Shown piece after piece: positions 50,178 to 58,639 of a stretch of DNA of 64,000 nucleotides. The DNA lies in NCBI GenBank assembly GCA_964496875.1, contig CAZCBH010000002.1:62001-126000 (forward strand), given 5' to 3'. Source of the stretch: RI-106 sp964496875 (GTDB lineage Bacteria; Cyanobacteriota; Vampirovibrionia; Obscuribacterales; Obscuribacteraceae). Under the pieces are notes generated by a model. The model made no database searches, was not told the origin of the DNA, and saw nothing but the letters and a program-made list of their open reading frames with translations. Position 1 is the stretch's first letter, and each line of letters starts with the position of its first letter. The translations under genes and the position numbers were made by a program.

Positions 50178-52184
50178 ATGAGACTGTTGAAGGCCATTCT
50201 AGTTCTACCGCTAGCGATTATACTCTTGATCGTTGCTGTGGCTATGTTCTCGCCCGACGGTAACTATCAGGTTGGTGTTTACATCGACGCAGTGCCAGGC
50301 GGTTGGCGCGGGCTGGCCAACTACTGGTACGATCGTGCCGCTCGTTCCGGTCATGTGGAGGCTCTTTCAAGGTCCGGTATCTATTATCTGTTCGGTTTCG
50401 GTCCCCAGGACAAAAGGAAAGGAATCGCTTATCTCAATCAAGCTGCGGCAAAAGACAATATGCAGGCTACAGCAGCGCTTTCCAGCGCCCGGGAGTGGGG
50501 GCTCGGCATTGAGCAGGATTATTCTAAATCTTACCGACTTTCCTCAAAAGTGCTCGAACTTGACCCTACTGCCACACGAAGCCTGTATAGAATCGCTTAT
50601 TTCAAAACAGTCTGTCCCGGCTCGCTTCGGGATCGAAAAGGGGCATTCGAAATCTATCAAAGTCTTTTCCAGGCAGGCGATCAAGAAGATCTCCCTGCAG
50701 AGTCCCTGGGTGTGGCCTACTATTTCGGCCACGGAGTCGAACCTGATCTTAAGAAGGCTTTCTCCTATCTAGAAAAAGCCGCCCGCCTGGGCTCTATTCA
50801 GGCCAGATCGCTGACAGGCTTATGTTATGCAAGTGGTGCCGGAGTCGAGAAAGATGTTTCAGCCGGTTTACGGTGGTTGGAGTTTGCAGCTCGCTCCGGT
50901 GACCTGGACAGTCAGTTGGCTTTATATTTGGGTCCTCGTTTTAGCTTAGGTGAATTCGAAAGTTATAGAGACGGTGATAAATGGGGAGAGCTCTTAAGCA
51001 AGCGAGGATTCACTTTCCATCGTGATTTGAAGAGCGCTGATTTGGAGTCTTTGAAAGTCGATGCCGCAAGTAGTGTCGCTGCCCAAACCGCATACGGTAT
51101 CATGAGCGGTCTTGGTATAGGCATGGCTCGCGATCAGAAATTTGCCGAGAAGTCTCTTCTGAGGGCTTATAGAAAAGGAAAGTGTCGAGATGCCGGAGTG
51201 CTCTGGGCAAATATCATCCTGAGGCGATTGCCTACTGTTCAAGAGATGAAAGCTTCGATCGAAGTCTTGAAGTCCGCCTATGAAAGCGGTCATGGTTTTG
51301 CCGGAACTTTGTATGCATCCTATGCCGCAAGTGGTTTTTGTTCCCGGCAGAACTGGCAAGAGTGTTTCAGAGTTCTGAAAGGCGCCGATCTTGGTTCGGA
51401 ACCAGCCGGGCGATTTTTGCTGGGCCAGTGCTATCTTGCCGGGCTCGGCGTCGACCAGGATGTCAAAAAAGGCTTGACCGAAGTGCTTGCCGCGGCAAAG
51501 GCAGGATATGCTCCTTCTTTCCGTTTCTTGATCGAGAACTATGATTTTTTCGATCGCGATCAGAGGATAGATATCGATCTTATCGAGTTGGCTAGATCGG
51601 CTGAGCGTCTGGAGTTGCCCCGGGTAAAGTACTGGCTTGCCCGGAAAACATCGACGGAGAAAAATTATAGAAAGCTTCTCGAAGAATGCATGGAAGCCGG
51701 TTTTCTCGATGCCCTGGGCGCGCTCGGGGATGACTATGGCACAAGCTCCGCAGAGCGTGATCGGGAGCAAGCAATAGTTTACTATGGCAAGGCCGTAGAG
51801 GCGGGTAGGCTGGACAGACTGGCCGATCTCGAGCGAGTTAGACTGGCTGTTTTCGAGACGCGCTTCAGCCGCTCTCCGGGATCAAAGCAGATATTGAGAA
51901 CTACTAGAAAACTTACTAAGGGCCAGTTGATAGAGCCTGATTGTTACGAAGTGGTGGATAGCGAGGATTATATTGGCGACAGTTACCTCGATGGCAGTAC
52001 TCTTTCGGTCGAAATACTAAAAGGTATGCACACATACAACGAGGTCAATCAAGGGGAGGCGATAGTCACTTATAATCTGGGTATCACTCCTGAGAGTCAA
52101 CAAGAGCTGGTCAGAGAAAGCCAGAGCCGGGCAGCTCTTCTATTTCTTGAAAGTGAGAAAAAATCCAGGGAAGCAAGAAGATGA
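50178..52184 (+). CDS. Sel1-like repeat (SLR) protein, membrane-anchored or exported
   Basis: A 668-residue protein. An N-terminal hydrophobic segment (MRLLKAILVLPLAIILLIVAVAMF) acts as signal or anchor. It is followed by Sel1-like repeats over about 45-560, such as GVAYYFGHGVEPDLKKAFSYLEKAARLGSIQARSLTGLCYASGAGVEKDVSAGLRWLEFAARSG in two adjacent units. The C-terminal 100 residues are different and beta-like. Neither this ATG nor the TTG two codons upstream has a Shine-Dalgarno; the upstream sequence is AT-rich, and the message could start very near the ATG. The next gene, also exported, follows after 38 bases. SLR proteins scaffold envelope complexes or signalling; partner unknown. Confidence 0.82.
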   Translation: MRLLKAILVLPLAIILLIVAVAMFSPDGNYQVGVYIDAVPGGWRGLANYWYDRAARSGHVEALSRSGIYYLFGFGPQDKRKGIAYLNQAAAKDNMQATAALSSAREWGLGIEQDYSKSYRLSSKVLELDPTATRSLYRIAYFKTVCPGSLRDRKGAFEIYQSLFQAGDQEDLPAESLGVAYYFGHGVEPDLKKAFSYLEKAARLGSIQARSLTGLCYASGAGVEKDVSAGLRWLEFAARSGDLDSQLALYLGPRFSLGEFESYRDGDKWGELLSKRGFTFHRDLKSADLESLKVDAASSVAAQTAYGIMSGLGIGMARDQKFAEKSLLRAYRKGKCRDAGVLWANIILRRLPTVQEMKASIEVLKSAYESGHGFAGTLYASYAASGFCSRQNWQECFRVLKGADLGSEPAGRFLLGQCYLAGLGVDQDVKKGLTEVLAAAKAGYAPSFRFLIENYDFFDRDQRIDIDLIELARSAERLELPRVKYWLARKTSTEKNYRKLLEECMEAGFLDALGALGDDYGTSSAERDREQAIVYYGKAVEAGRLDRLADLERVRLAVFETRFSRSPGSKQILRTTRKLTKGQLIEPDCYEVVDSEDYIGDSYLDGSTLSVEILKGMHTYNEVNQGEAIVTYNLGITPESQQELVRESQSRAALLFLESEKKSREARR

Positions 52185-52222
52185 GATTGCTAGAATTTCT
52201 CCTCTTTCCTATTGTCGCGTAG

Positions 52223-53113
52223 TTGTCCAAGAGATTGCTCAAAGCCATGTTAATTAGAGCCTGTCTGCTTTTCCTCCTGGTTCTTGTCGGACATAGTGCC
52301 GCTTATGGTCAGGAGTTCGAGATCACTCTGCCGGAAGACCTCGAAGGGCGCCCCCAGAGGCGCTCGGTTCAGAAGATGGATCAGGCTCAGGCTCAGGATC
52401 GGACTCAGTCGGATTCGGACGGGGAGAACAAGCCTGGTTCTGCTGTGCGCAATATTGCCGACGCAGAACTCTTTCTGTACCGTCGCACCTATGAATCTCA
52501 GTCTATGCTTAATAGACTGGAGAGAGTGGAAAAGACCCTTTTGGGTCAGGTTGCAGGTGGTGATTTGAAAACTCGAATCGCAAAAATTACCGGTACTATT
52601 AACGGTGGCAAGGTGAAAGTGGCTTCGCTCGAAGGCAATAAGGCGGAAGCTCCAAAACAATCTAAAGACGAGAAGCCCGGAAGAAAGTGGTGGCAACTTT
52701 TCTCTAAGGGTGAGGAGCGCTCGAAGTCGAGAACAGATACCCAGAAAGATCCTGATAGAGAGTTTATCGTTAAACGAGATAAGCTCATGAAAGAAGGGCA
52801 GCGGTATTACCGGCAGGGCACCTGGCAGAAAGCATCGGATCAATTCAGCCAGGTTTTGATGCTCGATTCTGAGAATGTGGAAGCTCTACATAAACAGGCA
52901 ATTTGTCGATATCATATCTGTACCGACGAAGCATCCGCTCTATCCACCTCGACGCTGGATGCCAGGCTGGTCTCTGCCCGAGAAGATCTCGAGAAAGTGA
53001 TCCGTCTCTACAGTCTTGCCGGCAAAACCGATGAGGCACTCGATGCCAAGAAAGCGATAGAGGCTATTGATGACAGTCGACGCCGTCTGTCCGGCGGCGT
53101 CGAAGACTTCTAG
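52223..53113 (+). CDS. Secreted TPR protein
   Basis: A 296-residue protein with a signal peptide (hydrophobic core LIRACLLFLLVLVGHSAAYGQ). A low-complexity Gln/Asp/Arg part follows, then a domain with AELFLYRRTYESQSMLNRLERVEKTLLGQ, a Lys-rich linker, and a C-terminal TPR-like pair (GQRYYRQGTWQKASDQFSQVLMLDSENVEALHKQAICRYH). The start is uncertain: TTG at 52223 gives a basic SKRLLKA start like that of the preceding gene, while ATG at 52247 gives a shorter signal peptide. Probably in an operon with the SLR gene. Function unknown. Confidence 0.72.
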   Translation: MSKRLLKAMLIRACLLFLLVLVGHSAAYGQEFEITLPEDLEGRPQRRSVQKMDQAQAQDRTQSDSDGENKPGSAVRNIADAELFLYRRTYESQSMLNRLERVEKTLLGQVAGGDLKTRIAKITGTINGGKVKVASLEGNKAEAPKQSKDEKPGRKWWQLFSKGEERSKSRTDTQKDPDREFIVKRDKLMKEGQRYYRQGTWQKASDQFSQVLMLDSENVEALHKQAICRYHICTDEASALSTSTLDARLVSAREDLEKVIRLYSLAGKTDEALDAKKAIEAIDDSRRRLSGGVEDF

Positions 53114-53114
53114 A

Positions 53115-53660
53115 TTATGCTGCGGTCTTGAGCGAATTGCTTATTCTAATCAACTCTCTGCTCAATTTCTCTATTCTTGCTCGTACCGCTTCATCGGTGA
53201 TACCATCCGTTTCGTCGAAAGCGTCGCCGTCTGCGTAGACAAAAGAAGGGATGATCAGGCTGCGAAAGTCCAGCATCAAGCTATTGGCCAGGCTCATAAC
53301 CGACATATAGCTGGATTTGCCGCCGGCGGCACAGAGGAATCCCACCGTTTTGTCCGTCCATGCCCGGCCGGTAAGCTCGATCAGATTTTTTGCCATCGCT
53401 CCGGAAGCGTAGTTATAGATAGGAATAGCTACTATGATTCCGTCCGCTTTTTCAATCTGCTCTTTGACGACGGGGAGATTGGGATGTTCATAGGCCGGTC
53501 CGCCATCGCAGATTGGCAATTCCACCTCTTGAAGATCAAGCCAATTTACCTCTGTCTTGTCTGCGAGCCGTTTCAGATTGTCGTAGGCGATTTTGGCCAT
53601 GATTCTGCTTTTACTGTCTTGATTCAGGCTGGTGCTCACCACCAGAAAGTTGCTTTTCAT
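53115..53660 (-). CDS. NAD(P)H-dependent FMN reductase, flavodoxin-like
   Basis: A 181-residue flavoprotein of the NADPH-dependent FMN reductase family. The phosphate-binding loop is VVSTSLNQDSKSRIMAKIA, the second FMN segment is IIVAIPIYNYASGAMAKNLIELTGR, and the third is FLCAAGGKSSYMSVMSLANSL. It reduces FMN, quinones or metals in relatives such as YieF and ArsH. The stop lies one base past the convergent TPR gene. An AT-rich stretch with palindromic bits precedes the start; no regulator is adjacent. Confidence 0.87.
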   Translation of the reverse strand: MKSNFLVVSTSLNQDSKSRIMAKIAYDNLKRLADKTEVNWLDLQEVELPICDGGPAYEHPNLPVVKEQIEKADGIIVAIPIYNYASGAMAKNLIELTGRAWTDKTVGFLCAAGGKSSYMSVMSLANSLMLDFRSLIIPSFVYADGDAFDETDGITDEAVRARIEKLSRELIRISNSLKTAA

Positions 53661-53737
53661 ATCGATTTCCTCTTTGGACTTTTAATAAAATTAGAATAAG
53701 TCTAAAGCTTGATAAAGTCAACTTTCCTTTTTATGTT

Positions 53738-55072
53738 TTAACGATTGACGTCGGGCCAGCGCATGATCGTCGCATCGTCGATGGTAGAGAATGGATCTCC
53801 ATCCATCTCTTTGAAGTTCTCCGAGAAAGGAACATCGGCCAGGGTCAGCTGTCTTGCCTTGAGCTCCACCGGTTTGGGCTCCGGCAGAACCATGCCGGCT
53901 ACCTCCGCTTTTCTTTCGTACTGAGCCTCGAGAGCCTGTTTCTTTTTAAGCAGAGCCAGCCGTTTTTCTCTAGCCAGGGCCGCATCTTTCTTTTTCATAG
54001 CGAGCACCTTGGCTTCCATTGCTTTCTTTGCCAGTAGCTTCGCTTCCGCCTCCTGTTGGGCCACAAGCTCGGCCTGGCGTTTCTTTACTGCTCGGACATA
54101 GGCGATGAAACGCAGAAGCTTGCCGAAGTCCCATTTCATCTGAAAGTTGTAACCGGTGATTTTAGAACCCCGGGGAAATTCTAGAATTCTTGAGTGATTG
54201 AGCTCTCGAATAGTTTTGAGCAGGCAGCTATTCAGTCTCTGGCTGGCGGTGCTGGCGTATATATGACCGCGAAGATTGCCTTTGTTGTCTATGCTGAAGA
54301 TGCAAGCGACCGAGCCATAAGGATTTACCTCTCCTTCTTTGGCCAGGTGGCTCATCAATATGTACTGAAAAGAGCGTTTGTATCTATTGATCCAATAGTC
54401 CCAGGCCGGCGAGTCGGGAGGGGTCTGGCGAAAGGATTGGAGCCCGTCCGGGTGGCTTGCCCAGCGGTCGGGATTGATAACTTCGCTTTTGCGAACCAGG
54501 TCCTGAATGTCTGCCATGGACATGGTTTTAGCCGCCCAGCTCTGGTAGCTGCCGCCTCGTTTCCTGGCTTTGTCCTGACCTTTTACCATCCTTTTGGCCT
54601 GACGGTACATCTCGTCGAAGCCTGCCATCATATCCGGCATCTGAAAAGGCTTACTGAGGTCGAAGGATTCTTGTACGCTCTGCCACCAATCTTTCGGTTT
54701 GGGAGGCAGGGGCAGGGTCTTTGCCCCGAGTTTATTCTTGCCTCTTCCGACTGTTTCTACCGCCTGTTTTGTATAAGCCGCCAGGGTCTCCGCCGGCAAC
54801 AATCGGGCTGCCAGCTCGAGTTCGTCCAGGGCAGGCAGGTCTTCTCCCATCTCCTTTTTGACCAGACCGAGATAGAAGTGGGTGGTTCCATCCTCCGGAT
54901 TCTTCTTCATGTCTTCCTGAAGCAAAGCTATGGCTTTTTCGTAGTCGCCTTTTTCGTATTCGCTTCGGACCTTTTCTATTAGTTTCGAGTCTGATTCAGC
55001 CAGGCTAGCCTGGCCGAGACCGGTACTCGATAGCAGTAAAGCGGTGAGCAGGATTGCAAGCGGCTTCCTCAT
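53738..55072 (-). CDS. Exported protein with TPR, TonB-C-like and coiled-coil segments
   Basis: A 444-residue exported protein. A signal peptide (cleavage near residue 25) is followed by a TPR pair (IEKVRSEYEKGDYEKAIALLQEDMKKNPEDGTTHFYLGLVKKEMG). A middle region (about 230-320) reads like a TonB C-terminal domain: WINRYKRSFQYILMSHLAKEGEVNPYGSVACIFSIDNKGNLRGHIYASTASQRLNSCLLKTIREL. Next comes an Ala/Lys/Glu coiled coil (about 330-400). It overlaps the upstream TPR-zincin gene by four bases (ATGA). Energy coupling like TonB is unlikely because there is no membrane anchor; a structural role is more plausible. Confidence 0.75.
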   Translation of the reverse strand: MRKPLAILLTALLLSSTGLGQASLAESDSKLIEKVRSEYEKGDYEKAIALLQEDMKKNPEDGTTHFYLGLVKKEMGEDLPALDELELAARLLPAETLAAYTKQAVETVGRGKNKLGAKTLPLPPKPKDWWQSVQESFDLSKPFQMPDMMAGFDEMYRQAKRMVKGQDKARKRGGSYQSWAAKTMSMADIQDLVRKSEVINPDRWASHPDGLQSFRQTPPDSPAWDYWINRYKRSFQYILMSHLAKEGEVNPYGSVACIFSIDNKGNLRGHIYASTASQRLNSCLLKTIRELNHSRILEFPRGSKITGYNFQMKWDFGKLLRFIAYVRAVKKRQAELVAQQEAEAKLLAKKAMEAKVLAMKKKDAALAREKRLALLKKKQALEAQYERKAEVAGMVLPEPKPVELKARQLTLADVPFSENFKEMDGDPFSTIDDATIMRWPDVNR

Positions 55073-56436
55073 AAACCCAGCCTGATCTGAAGCCAGCGGG
55101 TCACCCTGGGAAAGCTCGCTGTGATCACCCGGGTCTCTTTCTCTTTGCAGCCGATCAGGCCGCCTATAATCTCTGCTACGGTCTCCTCGAATCCATCCGC
55201 TTTCGGATTGATGTAGTGAGGATAGAGATTGGAAACATTGCCCGGTAAGTGCTTCTTATCTTCCTGGTAGGCTTTTTTCAAATCATCCACATTAGTTAGT
55301 TTGCCGTTGAGATCATCGACGGCATGACCCAGCTCATGAAAAATTCTGTGCCTGATCTGGTCTTGAGGATAGCGAGGACATAATCTGCCTGAGTCCGGAT
55401 ACATCGCCGCTTCGTAGATGTAGACATCGTGCCCGTAGGTACGACCGGGCTCATCCCTCAGATATACATCAGGCAGGGAATGATGCTTGTCGTTCAGGGC
55501 TTCGGGCCATTTATCCACGATGTTGGAAGCCAGGTTGATGGTGGTACCGCCTTTGAAGAGCATCTCGGCTATCTTCGGAGGCAGGCAGCGGATAACATAT
55601 TTGGCGCTTTCCACGGTGGCCGGGCGCACCGGGGTGCGACCGTCGAGGGTTTTGAGCACACTTATCTTATTGACCAGGGCCGGATCCGATTTTGAGGCGG
55701 CAATATTTGTGCTTGCCGCTGTGGTTGACGTTTTCGCCGTACTGCTTCCCGGTGAGAGCTTGTCCAGTACGGTGCGCGCTCGGGTGCCCAGGGAAGAGTC
55801 GGGGCTGAGCTCCAGCACTTTTTTATAGCTGGAGACAGCCAGGCCGGTCTTGCCCTTGTAGTGGTGGCAGAGGGCTTGATAGTAATAGGCGTTGGGGTCG
55901 CCGGGATCTTTTTTGAGGTGGCTTTCAGTATAGGCCAGAGCCTGATCATAGTTTTTCTTCTTCAGCTCCGTTATCGCTTTTGCCAGGTCCGAATCCGGCT
56001 TGATAGGCGGTACCGGTATCCTGGCTGAGGTGGATGCGGGAGCGACCGCGGTGCCTTTGTCTTCCACGATTCTGTCCGGTTTGCCTTTTATTTTGATCAG
56101 GCATTGTTTTGCTGCCTGCGCTTCTCTGGTGCCGGGGAAGGTTTTGAGTATCTCCCCGTAGAGCCTTCTAGCCTCGGTATTATTGCCTGCACCTGCCTGG
56201 GAGTGGGCGGACATCAGCCAGGGTAGTGGCAGGGGATTGCCCGCCACGATGGAGTCCCAGAACAATTTTGCGGCAGCCTGATAATTGCGCTGCTTGTAGT
56301 TTTGCATGGCCTGATCGTATTCGGCTTGACCTTTGACCTGATCCGGGGCTTCCTGGGCCATCACCGGTGCAATCGCCAGGGATGCTAAGAGCAAAAAATA
56401 CAATGGTGCTTTGAGAATAGACTTTCTTGACGGCAT
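55069..56436 (-). CDS. Exported TPR protein with zincin-like metallopeptidase domain
   Basis: A 455-residue exported protein. After the signal peptide (ending APVMAQ near residue 28) come TPR units at about 32-110 and 160-235 (YDQALAYTESHLKKDPGDPNAYYYQALCHHYKGKTGLAVSSYKKVLEL). The C-terminal 190 residues look like a gluzincin: IFHELGHAVDD contains HExxH, and a third ligand Glu may lie in GFEETVAEIIGG about 60 residues later. The pattern is reminiscent of anthrax-lethal-factor-like domains. It starts 11 bases after eutB and is followed, with overlap, by the TonB-C-like gene, so the three may be cotranscribed. Peptidase activity is inferred. Confidence 0.78.
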   Translation of the reverse strand: MPSRKSILKAPLYFLLLASLAIAPVMAQEAPDQVKGQAEYDQAMQNYKQRNYQAAAKLFWDSIVAGNPLPLPWLMSAHSQAGAGNNTEARRLYGEILKTFPGTREAQAAKQCLIKIKGKPDRIVEDKGTAVAPASTSARIPVPPIKPDSDLAKAITELKKKNYDQALAYTESHLKKDPGDPNAYYYQALCHHYKGKTGLAVSSYKKVLELSPDSSLGTRARTVLDKLSPGSSTAKTSTTAASTNIAASKSDPALVNKISVLKTLDGRTPVRPATVESAKYVIRCLPPKIAEMLFKGGTTINLASNIVDKWPEALNDKHHSLPDVYLRDEPGRTYGHDVYIYEAAMYPDSGRLCPRYPQDQIRHRIFHELGHAVDDLNGKLTNVDDLKKAYQEDKKHLPGNVSNLYPHYINPKADGFEETVAEIIGGLIGCKEKETRVITASFPRVTRWLQIRLGL

Positions 56437-56447
56437 CGAGTCTCCTA

Positions 56448-57800
56448 TCAGCTTCTGGTGGCCAGATCTCTTATATACCCGGCATCTCCCGCTTTATCAG
56501 TCAACCGGCCGTTGTCTGAAAGTCCATGCTCTGTTAGCCAGAGATCGAACTCCGGAGCTGCTTTGAGGCTCATGAGTTCGCGCAGGGATGCAATATCATG
56601 AAAGCTTGTGGTCTGGTAGGAGAGCATCACGTCATCACCCATGGGTACACCCATAAAATAGTTGACACCACTGGCGGTTAAAAGAACGGTCAGGTTTTCC
56701 AGGTCGTTTTGATCCGCCGCCATATGATTTGTGTAGCAGGCGTCTATGCCCATGGGCAGACCGAGAAGTTTGCCCATGAAATGATCTTCTAATCCGGCTC
56801 GGATCATCTGTCTGCCGTCGGCAAGGTATTCCGGTCCGATGAAGCCGACCACGTCGTTTACTAGAAAGGGGTTGAAGTGGCGAGCATAGGCATAACACCT
56901 GGCTTCGAGGGTCAGTTGATCCGCTTCGTTATGGGACCCGGAGGAAAGTTCGGAGCCCTGGCCTGTCTCGAAATACATGTACTGACCGCCTTGATTGAGC
57001 TTGGCGTTTTGAGCCAGATCAAAGGCCTCATGAAGAAGTTCCAAGTTTATGCCGAAGGCTTCGTTACCCTTTTGGGTTCCGGCGATGCTCTGAAAAACGA
57101 GACCGGCTCGGGCTCCATTTTTTATCGCTTTGATCTGGGTGGTGACATGACTGAGCACACAGTTCTGGGTCGGCAAAGAGAGTTTTTCGATAAGATCGGC
57201 GGTGCTATCGAGCAGCCTGGCGACAATGTCGGCGGTGTCATAGGCTGGATTTATGCCTATCACCGCATCGCCTATACCGTAGGAGACTCCTTCATAGATG
57301 GTAGCGAGAATGCCGTCCACCGAGTCGGTCGGATGATTGGGTTGCAGCCTGGATCCCAGAATTCCCGGCTCTCCCAGGGTGGTATTGGCTTTTGCTTTTA
57401 CCCTGAGCTTTTTCGAAGCACAAATCAGATCCAGGTTGGACATGAGCTTGGTTACGGCAGAAACCATCTCTCCGGTCAGTCCCCATCGTATTGCGGCCAC
57501 GCCTGTTCCGTCGGGGCTGTCCGCCAGAATGAATTCCCTCAACTCTCTCACGGTCCAGTTTTTAATCTTTTCGTAGGCGATTGAATCTAGTTTGTCTTCG
57601 ATAAAGGCTGTGATCTCGTCTTGATCTCGACTGATAACCGGCTCTTCTTTTAGCTGTTCGAGGGTAAGATTGCCAAGTGCCTTTTTGGCGACTATCCTCT
57701 TTTCTTCGGACGCAGCGGCGATACCTGCCAGGATATCCCCTGACTTCTCTTCGTTAGCCCTGGCTAGAAGCTCTCTAGTTTGTATGCTCCTTGCGGTCAT
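56448..57800 (-). CDS. eutB: Ethanolamine ammonia-lyase large subunit
   Basis: A 450-residue catalytic subunit of the adenosylcobalamin-dependent lyase that splits ethanolamine into acetaldehyde and ammonia. Family landmarks are RWGLTGEMVSAVTKLMSNLDL, GILGSRLQPNHPTDS, YFETGQGSELSSGSHNEADQLTLEARCYAYAR and FIGPEYLADGRQMIRAGLEDHFMGKLLGLPMG. The length is normal. Unusually, eutC is not downstream but divergent, across an intergenic space of 86 bases; two exported TPR proteins follow instead. No microcompartment shell or acetaldehyde dehydrogenase gene is in the window. Cobalamin must be made or imported from elsewhere. Confidence 0.95.
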   Translation of the reverse strand: MTARSIQTRELLARANEEKSGDILAGIAAASEEKRIVAKKALGNLTLEQLKEEPVISRDQDEITAFIEDKLDSIAYEKIKNWTVRELREFILADSPDGTGVAAIRWGLTGEMVSAVTKLMSNLDLICASKKLRVKAKANTTLGEPGILGSRLQPNHPTDSVDGILATIYEGVSYGIGDAVIGINPAYDTADIVARLLDSTADLIEKLSLPTQNCVLSHVTTQIKAIKNGARAGLVFQSIAGTQKGNEAFGINLELLHEAFDLAQNAKLNQGGQYMYFETGQGSELSSGSHNEADQLTLEARCYAYARHFNPFLVNDVVGFIGPEYLADGRQMIRAGLEDHFMGKLLGLPMGIDACYTNHMAADQNDLENLTVLLTASGVNYFMGVPMGDDVMLSYQTTSFHDIASLRELMSLKAAPEFDLWLTEHGLSDNGRLTDKAGDAGYIRDLATRS

Positions 57801-57886
57801 CTTCTCTAAAATCCATCAAAAAAACAGCGCTCCATAGTGTAACCTATCTATCATTCGGTTATCGTACTTACTTAGGGGTCTTCGGC

Positions 57887-58639
57887 ATGGCGCCTGCTTT
57901 CGAATCGAGTAAATATACCTGCGGCGAGACACCGGCGCGTCTTCATACCGGGCGCTGCGGTACCAGGCCGCCCACCGATGCCTGGTTGCGGTTCAGGCAA
58001 GACCACGCCGTGGCGCGGGATGCGGTTCATTCAGAGTTTAGCGCTGCGTTTGAGCGAGACTATCTTCTGGCTAACGACTATCCTCTGCTTCGAACCCGGG
58101 TTGCGGATCGCCGCCAATACGTACTCAATCCTCCTATGGGTAAGCGCCTTTCTTCTGAAGCAATAGAAAGCCTTTCCAGGCACGGACCGACAGGAGTCGA
58201 TGTCCAGCCTGTTATTACCGATGGATTATCGGCTAAAGCCGTTGAGGCGAACGTGCCTGAACTTCTGCCGATGTTGAAAGACGGCTGCGAGCTTGCTGGG
58301 TTCTCTTTTGGAAAGCCTGTGGCAGTGCGCTTCGGCAGGGTGGCGGTGGCAGATCAGATTGGAGAAGTTTTGCAAGCCCGGGTGGTGGTCAATTTGATAG
58401 GAGAGCGTCCTGGTCTTTCCTCCGGTGTGGGATTGAGCGCTTATATCACTTACAGCCCCAGCATAACCTCCACCATAAGCTCGCACCGGACAGTGGTATC
58501 CAACATCAGTGGCGGTGCGCAATCCGGCGCATGCAAATATGGCACCCCGCCGCCGGAAGCCGGAGCCTATATTACTTATCTGCTCAAGAAGATTTTTGAG
58601 TATGGAGTTTCCGGTGTCAGTCTACAGAAGCGCTTATGA
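57887..58639 (+). CDS. eutC: Ethanolamine ammonia-lyase small subunit
   Basis: A 250-residue EutC, the cobalamin-binding small subunit. Typical stretches are RFRQDHAVARDAVHSEF, NPPMGKRLSSEAIESL, VVVNLIGERPGLSSGVGLSAYITYSP and the TVVSNISGGAQSGACKYGTPPPEAGAYITYLL end. The open frame reaches 32 codons upstream into the eutB start region; this ATG has AGGGG eight bases upstream and a family-like N-terminus. Its stop overlaps the eutA start in ATGA. Divergent orientation relative to eutB means the two subunits need coordinated control of two promoters in a short space. Confidence 0.93.
   Translation: MAPAFESSKYTCGETPARLHTGRCGTRPPTDAWLRFRQDHAVARDAVHSEFSAAFERDYLLANDYPLLRTRVADRRQYVLNPPMGKRLSSEAIESLSRHGPTGVDVQPVITDGLSAKAVEANVPELLPMLKDGCELAGFSFGKPVAVRFGRVAVADQIGEVLQARVVVNLIGERPGLSSGVGLSAYITYSPSITSTISSHRTVVSNISGGAQSGACKYGTPPPEAGAYITYLLKKIFEYGVSGVSLQKRL

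Noticed and set aside
54194..54982. 262-codon plus-strand open frame
   Set aside because: It is antisense to the TPR/TonB-C-like gene, which has signal peptide, TPR and operon overlap.
56877..57584. 235-codon plus-strand open frame
   Set aside because: It is antisense to eutB.
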